Assembly: GCF_030378165.1 (NCBI RefSeq)
Contig: NZ_CP119766.1
Span: 3,906,001-3,970,000 of the forward strand
From: Flavobacterium panacagri
Lineage (GTDB): Bacteria > Bacteroidota > Bacteroidia > Flavobacteriales > Flavobacteriaceae
Reading direction: 5' to 3'
DNA: 64,000 nucleotides
This document shows positions 41,769-50,095 of the stretch, in pieces (the stretch's first letter is position 1; each line of letters starts with the position of its first letter). The notes under the pieces were generated by a model. The model saw only the letters and a list, made by a program, of their open reading frames with translations, was not told where the DNA came from and searched no databases. Both the position numbers and the translations under genes were made by a program.

Positions 41769-42887
41769 ATGCTTACAGTAGTTCAATCTCCTGCGCTAAA
41801 TAGAGTGCTTTTGGATGCAAATAATACCGAGATTAAAATAACTTCTACTAATGGAGACGGCTTTTACTTTAGAGCGTTAATCTATGTAGATGATGTTTTG
41901 TTTGATGAGCAGGGATGGTCGCGTTTGGATAGTTACACTGCTGTAAAAGATTTAGTCAAGATTTATAATGCCTATTTTGAAACTGTTATAAATGTGTACA
42001 CTGAAAATGGAATTTTTGAACAGACACATTTAAAAAAGAAAATTTCGATTACCGTAGAAGAAAAGAGACTTGACAATGATGACGTTGTCCAAACAGTCAG
42101 TTTACCTGTTTTTTACTTTCTTTACAACGTTAATCCAGAGTATTTTGATGATAGCACAAAAGTTCAAATTTTAGGAGTAACACCACCAGTTTTATTAATA
42201 CCTGAAAACGGTAAAATAATTATTCCGTTTTATGTTAAAGCTGAAACGGAAAATTTTACAGTTTCGTTTAAAGATAATTATGGAAACTTACTGGACAGTT
42301 CATTTTCGGAAACATTTACAGGAAAAAAGGTTTTTATTTACAATTTTAATTTATCTCCAGTAATTCTTGAAAAAGATACATTATACTTTGAACTTAGAAT
42401 TATTTGCGGATTGAAAGAAGTTCTACAGACTTTCAAATTAATTCGCTTTCCGGACTTCCCAGTCAAAGAAATTTACTTTAAAAACAATTTTGGTTATTAC
42501 ATTCCTGCTTATTTCGATGGAGAACTTGAAATTCAAGATTCTTTTTCTTCCGATACTTACCAGAAAAATGATGGTATAAATGAAATTTTTGAAATTAGCG
42601 AAGATTCGGTATATACTATAAACACGGGTTCTTTACTTCAAAATGAACGCGCGATCGTTAATCAAATTGCAACGTCTCATGAAGTATTGTTTAAAGTTAA
42701 TGGCCAGTATAGAAAAATACTAACCACAACTAAGAAATTATTGGGATACAGGGATAAAAAACATTTATATGCTCAGGATTTGACCTTTTCATTTACTAAA
42801 GGCGGAAAAGTATCAAATTATTTTGACAACGTACAAGGTGCTGATTGGGACGATCGTGATTTTCTACCTAATGACTGGTTAACTTAA
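41769..42887 (+). CDS. Tail tip protein, unknown family
   Basis: 372 aa, beta-rich throughout (KITSTNGDGFYFRALIYVDD; IIPFYVKAETENFTVSFKDN), no signal peptide. It is the first gene after the tape measure apart from the moron, the usual place of distal-tail proteins. No family recognised. Confidence 0.55.
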   Translation: MLTVVQSPALNRVLLDANNTEIKITSTNGDGFYFRALIYVDDVLFDEQGWSRLDSYTAVKDLVKIYNAYFETVINVYTENGIFEQTHLKKKISITVEEKRLDNDDVVQTVSLPVFYFLYNVNPEYFDDSTKVQILGVTPPVLLIPENGKIIIPFYVKAETENFTVSFKDNYGNLLDSSFSETFTGKKVFIYNFNLSPVILEKDTLYFELRIICGLKEVLQTFKLIRFPDFPVKEIYFKNNFGYYIPAYFDGELEIQDSFSSDTYQKNDGINEIFEISEDSVYTINTGSLLQNERAIVNQIATSHEVLFKVNGQYRKILTTTKKLLGYRDKKHLYAQDLTFSFTKGGKVSNYFDNVQGADWDDRDFLPNDWLT

Positions 42888-42898
42888 TATATAATATC

Positions 42899-43411
42899 AT
42901 GGATTTTAACGGATTTGTAAGTTTAATAGCTGGTCTTGGAGACGGTGATAAAAATACAGCTTTTGAAGTAAGAACAATTTTAACTCATGTTCTGGAAGCT
43001 CTGCATTTACCAGGAGACATAAAAATTGTTTTCTGTACTCGGGAAGAACTTATTAGTGACTATACTTCAACTGGGGTAGGAAAAGGTAAGCGTGCAGGTT
43101 GGGCGCAATGTAATGGCCTTGATGGCAGACCTTCCATGGGAGGGCGAACCGTAATTGGTTTTAGTGACAGTTACTCAGAATTAGGAGCATTGGGAGGTAG
43201 TGAAAAACATAAGCTGCTTTCTAGTGAAATTCCAACAATTGGAATAGACATTCCGTACAATATGAATAATGCAGGAGGAAATGGAAATCAAAGGGTGTTG
43301 GATAATTCAGGAGCAGCAACTACTAAAATGAAGGCATATTCAAGTGGAGGAGATCAGCCACATAATAATATGCAGCCATATATTGTTCTACTTTACTTAA
43401 TTAAGTTATGA
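42899..43411 (+). CDS. Tail collar-type fibre protein
   Basis: 170 aa. The segment GWAQCNGLDGRPSMGGRTVI, the downstream GGSEKHKLLSSEIP and the closing HNNMQPYIVLLYLIKL match the phage tail-collar domain (as in T4 gp12-type short fibres and microbial collagen-like tail ends), in which W..C.G precedes a metal-binding tip and NMQP....Y.IK closes it. It probably contributes to adsorption. It overlaps the next gene by ATGA. Confidence 0.75.
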   Translation: MDFNGFVSLIAGLGDGDKNTAFEVRTILTHVLEALHLPGDIKIVFCTREELISDYTSTGVGKGKRAGWAQCNGLDGRPSMGGRTVIGFSDSYSELGALGGSEKHKLLSSEIPTIGIDIPYNMNNAGGNGNQRVLDNSGAATTKMKAYSSGGDQPHNNMQPYIVLLYLIKL

Positions 43412-45324
43412 GTTTTAAAATTATAGCAAATAATATAGAAATTGATTTTGTAAAAGAAACATTAACGGTTAAAAATGAAAACAATTTATTATCGCGAGAT
43501 TTCAAAGTTTCAGCTTCAGCATATCCTTTTCTGATTATTGAAAACAGAAGAACACAACTAGCTTTAGGAACTAGAGATTTAGCTTCTATTAAAAAGAAAA
43601 AAATTATACAAGTTATCGTTTTTGATGGCAGTGAAAAATTTTACGGAGAATTACAAATTTTGTCTTATTTGAAGGGGTTTAGAAAGTGTAATTTAAGGTT
43701 CTCAAGTGTTCTTTTATCAATTATGAGCAGAAAAATTTCTGAATTTATGCCCATAATTTCAATAATTCCTAACGAGACAGATCCCGTTCCTTTTTCGGAA
43801 AAATCTGCAGTAGCGCTTTCAGGGTCTGAGTACTGGAAAACATATCCACGCTCATTTCTCGATAAAAATTACCCTGAAGTTAAATGGCAATTTCCTTCGA
43901 TGAAGTGGTTTAATAAATTTGGTGTGGGTTTAGAATCGGATGATCCATGGAGCGAATATCAAAATCATATAAATCTGTATGATTCGGAAGGTTTGGTTGA
44001 GAATTACTACACCATTGTTTCAAATGTATGTACAGTTTATAATAAGAATGTGGTTGCTCCACAGGTCTTTTTACTGTCTCCAGTTTTCTATGCTCTAGAA
44101 AGTTTAGGATTTACTTTAAAAGGAAGTTTTCCAAATTCTGATTTTATAAAGAGATTATTACTTTACAGTAATAAAAATAATTTAACGGAGACAAGTCCAG
44201 CAATTAACACCGAGACATTAGGACCGCCACAAACTTTGAATGATATCTATATTTGGGATGATGACGGACATGGCGAATCTCATATAGTTTTTACTTATGC
44301 CAAATTGGTTACAGTAATTCCCGCTACTGTTGAAGGAACTTATGTTTTTAGTTACGAAATGACTGTTCCTACGTTTGAAATAAATCTACCAGTTAGTTTT
44401 ATTCCTTTTGTTGCACTCGAAATTTATTTAGATGGAAAATTTATGCGGCAAGTTGATCACGTGTCAGGTCAGGTTGGTCAAATGTACTCAGGAAGTGTTG
44501 CAATTGAAGTAGAGGAAGAAGATTTAGGAAAAAATATCAATATAAATTATTACACTCCAAATACGATTCCGTACAATGCAACAATCGTCAAGAATGCGGT
44601 TTACAGTAAACTTTATTATCAAATGCATCCAACAATACAGTTGGGGCGTTACGTCCCAGATTGGACTTTTGGGACATTGTTAAACGAGTTGCAAAATTTG
44701 TTTAATTTGGAAATTATACCAGATGATTTTACAAAAACATTGACTATTAATCTCAATGAATCAACAATAAAAAAATCAAATACTTATCAAGTAAAAAAAT
44801 CGCTCTTATTGTCAAGTTATGATCCGCCGAAATATAATGCGTTTTTATTGAAGTATGATAATGAAATTGACGAAGCTATTTGGGTTACTGCTGAATCGGT
44901 AGAGCTTTTTGAAGTGCAAAAATCTGATTTTTCAGAGACTTTAAACTCAAAGTTTAAGTTTGTTCCGGTTACTTATACGGCAGACCTTTCAGAAGATTTA
45001 GATTCGAAGAATGGTACAGGTATAATGATTTATGACCCTGCTAAAATGCCTTATATTTCTTCTGATTACCTTGGTCAAACGCTTAAAATTAGTGGAGCTA
45101 AAGGAATTTACGAAGTTTTTTGGAAAGTTTTTATAAAGTTTATGCTTAATAGTTCTATTGTTGAATTGTGGGGGCCATTTACTGAGACTGAAAAAAATAA
45201 ATTACTTAAATGCAAAAGAATTTTTGTTGATAATCAAGAGTATGTAATTGCTACTTCAGAAATTACAGAGACACAGCAGAATAATTACAAGATTAAATTT
45301 AGCCTTAATACAGTCTCTTTCTAA
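43408..45324 (+). CDS. Large tail tip/hub protein
   Basis: 638 aa. The N-terminal part (FKIIANNIEIDFVKETLTVK, then SRDFKVSASAYPFLIIENRR) and the FYGELQILSYLKGFRKCNLR region resemble the large tail proteins that follow the tape measure in Bacteroidota siphophages, which form the tail hub. It is the last gene of the L6 unit, followed by a terminator shared with the integrase. Confidence 0.6.
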   Translation: MSFKIIANNIEIDFVKETLTVKNENNLLSRDFKVSASAYPFLIIENRRTQLALGTRDLASIKKKKIIQVIVFDGSEKFYGELQILSYLKGFRKCNLRFSSVLLSIMSRKISEFMPIISIIPNETDPVPFSEKSAVALSGSEYWKTYPRSFLDKNYPEVKWQFPSMKWFNKFGVGLESDDPWSEYQNHINLYDSEGLVENYYTIVSNVCTVYNKNVVAPQVFLLSPVFYALESLGFTLKGSFPNSDFIKRLLLYSNKNNLTETSPAINTETLGPPQTLNDIYIWDDDGHGESHIVFTYAKLVTVIPATVEGTYVFSYEMTVPTFEINLPVSFIPFVALEIYLDGKFMRQVDHVSGQVGQMYSGSVAIEVEEEDLGKNININYYTPNTIPYNATIVKNAVYSKLYYQMHPTIQLGRYVPDWTFGTLLNELQNLFNLEIIPDDFTKTLTINLNESTIKKSNTYQVKKSLLLSSYDPPKYNAFLLKYDNEIDEAIWVTAESVELFEVQKSDFSETLNSKFKFVPVTYTADLSEDLDSKNGTGIMIYDPAKMPYISSDYLGQTLKISGAKGIYEVFWKVFIKFMLNSSIVELWGPFTETEKNKLLKCKRIFVDNQEYVIATSEITETQQNNYKIKFSLNTVSF

Positions 45325-45356
45325 AAAAAAAAGCCTCTTATTTAAGAGGCTCATTT
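45323..45356. terminator. Bidirectional terminator between tail and integrase genes
   Basis: A-run, AGCCTCTT, loop ATTT, AAGAGGCT, T-run. It lies over the end of the leftward integrase gene and 8 bp after the rightward tail gene stop, and serves both. Confidence 0.85.
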
Positions 45357-46555
45357 TTTAATAGTATATCATCCATATTATGTATTTGCTGATTTGAGAT
45401 ACTTTCAACTATCTTCACATAAACCATGGTATCTGTAATTTTACTGTGGCCTAATAATTTTTGAAGAATTTCAACTCTTCCTCCACATATCAGAAAATTT
45501 GTTGCAAAAGTATGTCTTGCGACATGAAATGATATTTTCTTAGTTATACCGCAGATCTTGGCAATAAATTTTAATTCTCGATTGATATACTCTGGAGTAA
45601 AATTACCTGGAAAAACTTGTTGGCTTTCTGGTTCAATAAATATTTTTGCTGTTTTGTTTAATTGTATTCGTTGTAGTTTAGATGTCTTAACTGCTGAAAA
45701 AACTAAGATGTCCCCAATAATATTTTCAGGTGTTATCATTAGAATGTCTGAAATTCTAAGTCCAGTAAAACATGAAAACAGAAATCGCGCTAAAATAGCC
45801 TTGTGAGTAGCATTAATGTAACCTGCATTAAAGTAATCGTGCATTTTTTTTAGCTCTGATGCATCTAAAAAAGATCGGTCACCTACGAATGATCTGTTCT
45901 TTATATCTTGATAATCTAATGGAGTTGTTATTCCTTTTTTGTTTGCAATATGAAGGTACTTTTTAAATGATTTGATTAGAGAACCAATTGTAGAGTCGGT
46001 ATTTTTTTTCTTTTTAAAATGAGCTTTCATCAATTCAAAAAACTCCTCGGTTATTTCGTAGAAGTAAATTGTAGCTTGGTAGCCTCTTACTTTATTTAAA
46101 ATAGACATTTGCTGTCTGTATGTGCTGGGATTTAGTATTTCTTTCTGTGTAATCATTTCCTGTTCCCAGAATTTTAAAAAGTCAATTCTAGATGATGGAT
46201 TTTCAAACTCATTCAAAAGTGCCGTCAGATTTAAAGGAACTTGTGCGAGTCTATAATTAACTTCGATCTTATTTAAATCACCAAGTATTTTTTCTATAAT
46301 CAGATTATAATCTTTATGATAAATACACTTTGATTTTATTCGTTGTTTTTTTTCGTCAAAATCTTCCGGTCGTACCGAAATATTAGTTGCAATTTTTTTC
46401 GTCTCCTTATTTAGAAATATTCGCACATAAAGTGCGCATGTACCATCTGTGCGAACGTAATCTTTTTTCATTACAATTTTCGCGTTTATTTTCCCACTAA
46501 AATTCATTGGGAAGTTTATTGGGAAGTTTTGGAAGTTTTTTTGAATTCTTAGCAT
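45338..46555 (-). CDS. Tyrosine site-specific integrase
   Basis: 405 aa phage/CTn-type tyrosine recombinase of Bacteroidota. N-terminal arm-binding/SAM-like part (about 20-215; phage_int_SAM-like region around 125-205), C-terminal catalytic domain with R267 (TGLRISD), K290 or K293, H344-x2-R347 (HVARHTF), H370 (LLGHSKI) and nucleophile Y379 (MVYVKI). The gene begins 90 bp from the att core and its first codons hold the TTGGGAAGTTT arm-type repeats. It inserts the phage into tRNA-Arg. Confidence 0.93.
   Translation of the reverse strand: MLRIQKNFQNFPINFPMNFSGKINAKIVMKKDYVRTDGTCALYVRIFLNKETKKIATNISVRPEDFDEKKQRIKSKCIYHKDYNLIIEKILGDLNKIEVNYRLAQVPLNLTALLNEFENPSSRIDFLKFWEQEMITQKEILNPSTYRQQMSILNKVRGYQATIYFYEITEEFFELMKAHFKKKKNTDSTIGSLIKSFKKYLHIANKKGITTPLDYQDIKNRSFVGDRSFLDASELKKMHDYFNAGYINATHKAILARFLFSCFTGLRISDILMITPENIIGDILVFSAVKTSKLQRIQLNKTAKIFIEPESQQVFPGNFTPEYINRELKFIAKICGITKKISFHVARHTFATNFLICGGRVEILQKLLGHSKITDTMVYVKIVESISNQQIHNMDDILLKNEPLK
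46496..46534 (-). repeat. Arm-type repeats inside the integrase start
   Basis: Plus-strand motifs TTGGGAAGTTT at 46507 and 46519, followed by TTGGAAGTTT at 46530. 34 of 39 bases agree with the relic at 8234-8272, and the same motif occurs at the left prophage end (8416 and 9422). Confidence 0.55.
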
Positions 46556-46593
46556 ACGTAGGAAAGGTTTGTAAAGTCCGTAAAATGCAAAAG

Positions 46594-46628
46594 ACGAGAT
46601 ACTTAGCTTTTTTTACTAAAGTATCTCG
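46594..46628 (-). terminator. Phage-supplied hairpin behind tRNA-Arg
   Basis: CGAGATACTT (46594-46603) and AAGTATCTCG (46619-46628), 10-bp stem. Read on the minus strand it lies 21 nt after the tRNA 3' end and is followed by TCTTTTG. It can replace the tRNA terminator that integration moved to 8321-8352. Confidence 0.5.
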
Positions 46629-46644
46629 CCTATGCGATATTATA

Positions 46645-46663
46645 TTTTGTGACCTCGACTGGA
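46645..46663. other. attR core
   Basis: 19-bp copy of the attL core; 14 of its bases are the 3' end of tRNA-Arg, so integration keeps the tRNA intact. Confidence 0.9.
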
Positions 46664-46723
46664 TTCAAACCAGTAACCTTCTGAGCCGTAATCAGATGCG
46701 CTATTCAGTTGCGCCACGAGGCC
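46650..46723 (-). tRNA. tRNA-Arg (anticodon ACG)
   Basis: 74 nt. Acceptor stem GGCCTCG with CGAGGTC and discriminator A; anticodon stem TCTGA/TCAGA with loop TTACGGC, giving anticodon ACG (read as ICG after deamination); T-loop TTTGAATC. CCA is not encoded. It is the attachment site of the prophage. Confidence 0.95.
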
Positions 46724-46753
46724 TTTTTTTGCTATCTTAAAGCTATTTTTTTG

Positions 46754-46761
46754 TAGCTTTG
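46754..46761 (+). promoter_or_regulatory. Promoter -7 box upstream of apt
   Basis: TAGCTTTG, exact TAnnTTTG, with TTG 22 bp upstream; it is 78 bp before the apt ATG. Confidence 0.6.
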
Positions 46762-46781
46762 TTGATTGCTTATTGCGGGTG

Positions 46782-46789
46782 CAAAGATA
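46782..46789 (-). promoter_or_regulatory. tRNA-Arg promoter
   Basis: Minus strand TATCTTTG (exact TAnnTTTG) with TTG exactly 19 bp upstream, the best-spaced consensus promoter in the window. The tRNA 5' end lies about 58 bp downstream. Confidence 0.75.
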
Positions 46790-46839
46790 GACATAAATGT
46801 GAGATAAACAAGGAAAAAATAACAGAAAATTAAAAAAAA

Positions 46840-47352
46840 ATGAAGATTGAAAAGTATATACGTGATATTCAGGGTTTTCCTAAAAAAGAATTTTTATTTA
46901 AAGATATCACTCCGTTGCTAATTAACCCTGAAGCGCGAACAAATTGCCTTAAAATTTTGATCGATTCTTTAGAAGGAAAAAAAATTGATAAAGTTGTAGG
47001 GGCTGAATCTCGTGGTTTTTTCTTCGGTATGTTATTGGCTCAGGAGTTAAATGCGGGATTTGTTCCTGTTAGAAAGCCTAAAAAGCTTCCGTATGAGACG
47101 ATTTCTGCTTCTTATGAATTAGAATATGGTTCTGATAGTTTAGAAATGCATATAGACGCTATAAAAAAAGGAGACCGTGTATTAATTCATGATGATGTCT
47201 TAGCAACTGGCGGAACAGCAAAAGCAGTCTGCGAATTGGTAGAGAAATTAGGAGGCGAAATTGTACAATGCAATTTTTTAATGGAGCTGACTTTTCTTAA
47301 CGGAAGAGAAAAAATAAAAGATTATCCTGTTTTTGCAGCGTTGACTTATTAG
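46840..47352 (+). CDS. apt: Adenine phosphoribosyltransferase
   Basis: 170 aa cytosolic purine-salvage enzyme: adenine + PRPP to AMP + pyrophosphate. Full family pattern from KYIRDIQGFPKKEFLFKDIT at the N-terminus through GAESRGFFFG to the PRPP-binding loop RVLIHDDVLATGGTAKA. Length is normal. Single-gene unit between tRNA-Arg and a convergent two-component operon. Confidence 0.95.
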   Translation: MKIEKYIRDIQGFPKKEFLFKDITPLLINPEARTNCLKILIDSLEGKKIDKVVGAESRGFFFGMLLAQELNAGFVPVRKPKKLPYETISASYELEYGSDSLEMHIDAIKKGDRVLIHDDVLATGGTAKAVCELVEKLGGEIVQCNFLMELTFLNGREKIKDYPVFAALTY

Positions 47353-47353
47353 C

Positions 47354-48004
47354 TCAAACCAAAACAATTTTATGCTTAATGGCATAAAGTACCAATCCGA
47401 TTCGGGTTTTTATTTCCAGTTTGTCAAAAAGTATTTCGCGATAACCGTCAATAGTTTTAGGACTTAAACACATTTCTGATGCAATTTCTTTATAAGTCAT
47501 TTCAGTGCAGGCATGTTTGATAAAGACTATTTCTTTTTCCTTCAAACTGATTTTTTTATTGTCACTATTGACTTTATTAATTAGCATTCCAGAAACTAAT
47601 TCTGTGAAATAAAAGCCCTTTTCCATTACACATTCTATAGCTTCTCTAAAAATTTCGGGAGAAGTGTCTTTCAATAAATAACCTTTGGCACCGTTGGTGA
47701 TCATTTTTATAATAATTTCATCATCATCGTTAACGGACAATGCAATTACCTTTAGATCTGGTCGATTTTCTTTGAGCCATTTCATAGTGCTTAATCCATC
47801 TAGAACAGGCATGTTGACATCAAGAAGAATAAGATCAATTTCTGTGGAGTTATTTTCTTCCAGATAATCGATAAACACTTTTCCGTTTTCAAAACGTTTT
47901 ATTACTTCATAATCGCCAAAACTTTTAATCAGAAGTTCAAGAGATTGGGAAAATAACAAATGATCATCGACAATTATTATTTTATTTTTTGGATTAGTTT
48001 TCAT
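47354..48004 (-). CDS. NarL-type response regulator
   Basis: 216 aa. Receiver domain (about 8-125) with acidic pocket D13-D14 and phospho-acceptor D62 (LILLDVNMPVLDG), then a LuxR-type helix-turn-helix (about 148-210; LKEKEIVFIKHACTEMTYKE). It overlaps the histidine kinase gene by 11 bp and is its cognate partner. Its stop is 1 bp from the convergent apt stop. Confidence 0.93.
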   Translation of the reverse strand: MKTNPKNKIIIVDDHLLFSQSLELLIKSFGDYEVIKRFENGKVFIDYLEENNSTEIDLILLDVNMPVLDGLSTMKWLKENRPDLKVIALSVNDDDEIIIKMITNGAKGYLLKDTSPEIFREAIECVMEKGFYFTELVSGMLINKVNSDNKKISLKEKEIVFIKHACTEMTYKEIASEMCLSPKTIDGYREILFDKLEIKTRIGLVLYAIKHKIVLV

Positions 48005-48776
48005 GGCCTTGAGTTAAAGGATATTCGATAGTTACACTTGTTCCGGTTTTATCAGAATTGAGAATTAGTTTAGCGCCAATTAATTTTGCTCTCAGTTTCA
48101 TATTATTTAAACCTATTCCTGAATTCGATTTTTTAAGATCATACCCAATTCCAAAGTCTTTTAATTTTAATCTAAAAACGGAATTGGTGGTTTCTATAAA
48201 TACATCAAATAAATCACTTCTAGAATGTTTTAAGCTATTATGAAGTGCTTCCTGAAAAATTCGGTAAATAATTAATTCATGTTCTTCGTTTATCGTCGGT
48301 ACTGTTCCAATTTGATTTAAACTGTATTTGATTTTTTTGAGTTTCTTAATTCTTTCCAAATCCTGCTGAATGGCTTCGAGAAAATTGTTTTGCAGTAAAT
48401 TGTCTTTATTGATAATTCGGGAAAGAATTCTTAACTCGTCAAGTGATTTGGCTAAAACGGCTTTTAAATCTTTAAGTTCTTCAATATTTACATTTTTATT
48501 GCTGATTGAAATATTAAGTTGCATAATGGCGACCGAAATAATCTGACCGATATTATCATGCAGTTCTTTGCTGATTTCAGATAAGGTCTGATCCTTTATC
48601 TCGATTCTGGTTTTGACTAATTCGGACTGGAAATACAAATCGGCTTCCATTTTCTCTACCACAAAATTGTTTTTCTTCTTTAAAAAATAAAAGAAAATGA
48701 TAACGATAACGATAATAAGGGTAAAGAAAACAATACCCAGAGAAATGACTAATAGTTGTATTTCTTTTCGCTCCAT
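47994..48776 (-). CDS. NarL-family sensor histidine kinase (HisKA_3)
   Basis: 260 aa. A single N-terminal transmembrane helix (about 7-32) with almost no periplasmic part, a dimerisation/phospho-acceptor helix with H73 (ELHDNIGQIISV), and a HATPase domain (about 165-257) with the G-box GIGYDLKKSNSGIGLNN. The lack of a sensor domain suggests that the partner membrane protein encoded upstream (48749-49396, overlapping by 28 bp) supplies the input. Confidence 0.9.
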   Translation of the reverse strand: MERKEIQLLVISLGIVFFTLIIVIVIIFFYFLKKKNNFVVEKMEADLYFQSELVKTRIEIKDQTLSEISKELHDNIGQIISVAIMQLNISISNKNVNIEELKDLKAVLAKSLDELRILSRIINKDNLLQNNFLEAIQQDLERIKKLKKIKYSLNQIGTVPTINEEHELIIYRIFQEALHNSLKHSRSDLFDVFIETTNSVFRLKLKDFGIGYDLKKSNSGIGLNNMKLRAKLIGAKLILNSDKTGTSVTIEYPLTQGHEN

Positions 48777-49396
48777 ATAAATCCGATTATAAAACAGCTG
48801 TGCGCCAGAAAATTTAAAATAAACAGCACCAAGCTAAAAATAGATTCATCCTGTTTGATTAAAAACCAATTGATTGCCAGCATAAAAGGTGTGAATGGGA
48901 CATGAAAAACCAAAATTCCTAAAACATACCAGAAAAAAACTGACTTTTTAAAATTTAATATTTTTTCAGAATTGAAAATCTCAATCAGATATAAACAGGA
49001 TAAAATCAATACTAATAATGCGCCAATTGCAAAGCTGTAAGTAAAAGAACGGTTCATATCTTCTTTAAAATATAAGCTGTTCAAGAAATAAGAAACGATA
49101 AATAAGATTAGAAATAGTACAGCTGCAATTCGGTCTTTAAATTTGGTTAATAAGGCTCTTAAAAGTAATAGATAGGCAGAAAAACTGGCAAACATGTAGA
49201 AATTGTAAACGTGAAAGTTTAGTAAACCTGTCCATTGGGTAAAATAGTAGCCTACAATTTCGGTTATGATTGAAAACCAGATTAAAAGTACTAAAAATTT
49301 AGCTTTATTGCCAGGAAGTTTTGGCAGTGAAAACAAACCAACGATTCCTGATAATAAAGCTAGATAAATGATATAAGATCTTAAAAATTCGAACAT
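48749..49396 (-). CDS. Multi-pass membrane protein, possible sensor partner
   Basis: 215 aa, about six to seven transmembrane helices spread over its whole length, short loops, basic C-terminus (WSEKKYNY). I do not recognise a named family. Its 28-bp overlap with the histidine kinase gene, which lacks its own sensor domain, makes a joint signal-sensing role likely. Confidence 0.65.
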   Translation of the reverse strand: MFEFLRSYIIYLALLSGIVGLFSLPKLPGNKAKFLVLLIWFSIITEIVGYYFTQWTGLLNFHVYNFYMFASFSAYLLLLRALLTKFKDRIAAVLFLILFIVSYFLNSLYFKEDMNRSFTYSFAIGALLVLILSCLYLIEIFNSEKILNFKKSVFFWYVLGILVFHVPFTPFMLAINWFLIKQDESIFSLVLFILNFLAHSCFIIGFIWSEKKYNY

Positions 49397-49403
49397 AAAT
49401 ATA

Positions 49404-49835
49404 TTAATATAATAAGCTTGGCGGTCTTCCGATGTTTCCGTAGTTCATTGGTTCAAGGCTTTGTATGTCATCTGATGAAGCTTGTTGGACTAAAGCAAAA
49501 CTTTGAATCTTGGCTGTACTTTTTTCTATCTTTTTTCCAGTCGGAACTAAGAATAAAGTTGTTAGTCCTGCTTTTTCACCATGTTTCTCATCTTCAGGAT
49601 AGACTCCAAAATAAAAACGGATACCATCTACATTATAGCCGTCTTTTGCCCCGTTAGTTTTGATATAATGAATATAATTTTCTAATTCTTCTAAAGAATA
49701 CCAGATCGCATTTGCGTCTTCTTTCTCTGCTTTTTTGGCTGTAAGCGAAGCTTTTTTGTTGTTATAGTTTACATTTAATTGTCGAGCAAATTCTTTTGTA
49801 ATTAACTGACTCGGTTTTGCGGGAGGATTTTTCAT
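49404..49835 (-). CDS. Conserved flavobacterial protein of unknown function
   Basis: 143 aa, soluble. N-terminal PAKPSQLITKEFARQLNVNY and a middle domain AIWYSLEELENYIHYIKTNG, GIRFYFGVYPEDEKHGEKAG. The end is Pro/Ser-rich. Similar proteins are common in Flavobacterium next to regulatory genes, but no function is known to me. First gene of the leftward operon (7-bp gap to the membrane protein). Confidence 0.6.
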   Translation of the reverse strand: MKNPPAKPSQLITKEFARQLNVNYNNKKASLTAKKAEKEDANAIWYSLEELENYIHYIKTNGAKDGYNVDGIRFYFGVYPEDEKHGEKAGLTTLFLVPTGKKIEKSTAKIQSFALVQQASSDDIQSLEPMNYGNIGRPPSLLY

Positions 49836-50095
49836 GATTTAATTATTATTTATTGGTTAAGGATTTAGTTAGTAGTATTTTGACTACTGATGAGAACAAA
49901 ATTATCGGAATGCTAGACTTTGGACAAGGGGAAAAATACCCTTTTTTTGTTGGGTAAATTTATTTAAAAAAATGGGTTAAAGTGCTGTTACATAATATTT
50001 TGTGAAATGGGAATTTTACATCGTCAGTTTTTAGCTAAAAACAGACAGTAAAAATTGTAAAACATTATTAAGTAATTAACTAAAAGATTAAAATT

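Larger units (their letters stand above)
8349..46663. mobile_element. Complete siphovirus-like prophage integrated in tRNA-Arg
   Basis: Bounded by a 19-bp direct repeat (8349-8367 and 46645-46663). It contains integrase, repressor, replication, packaging (TerS/TerL, portal), head (S49-type protease, capsid), lysis (holin, amidase, spanin) and tail (tape measure, tip) genes. A 1018-aa tape measure and no recognisable tail-sheath gene suggest a long non-contractile tail. Structural genes are open and intact, so the prophage may be inducible. Confidence 0.93.

Noticed and set aside
37086..45324. Contractile tail (myovirus)
   Set aside because: No sheath or baseplate-wedge type gene was recognised; the order of tape measure and tip genes suits a siphovirus.
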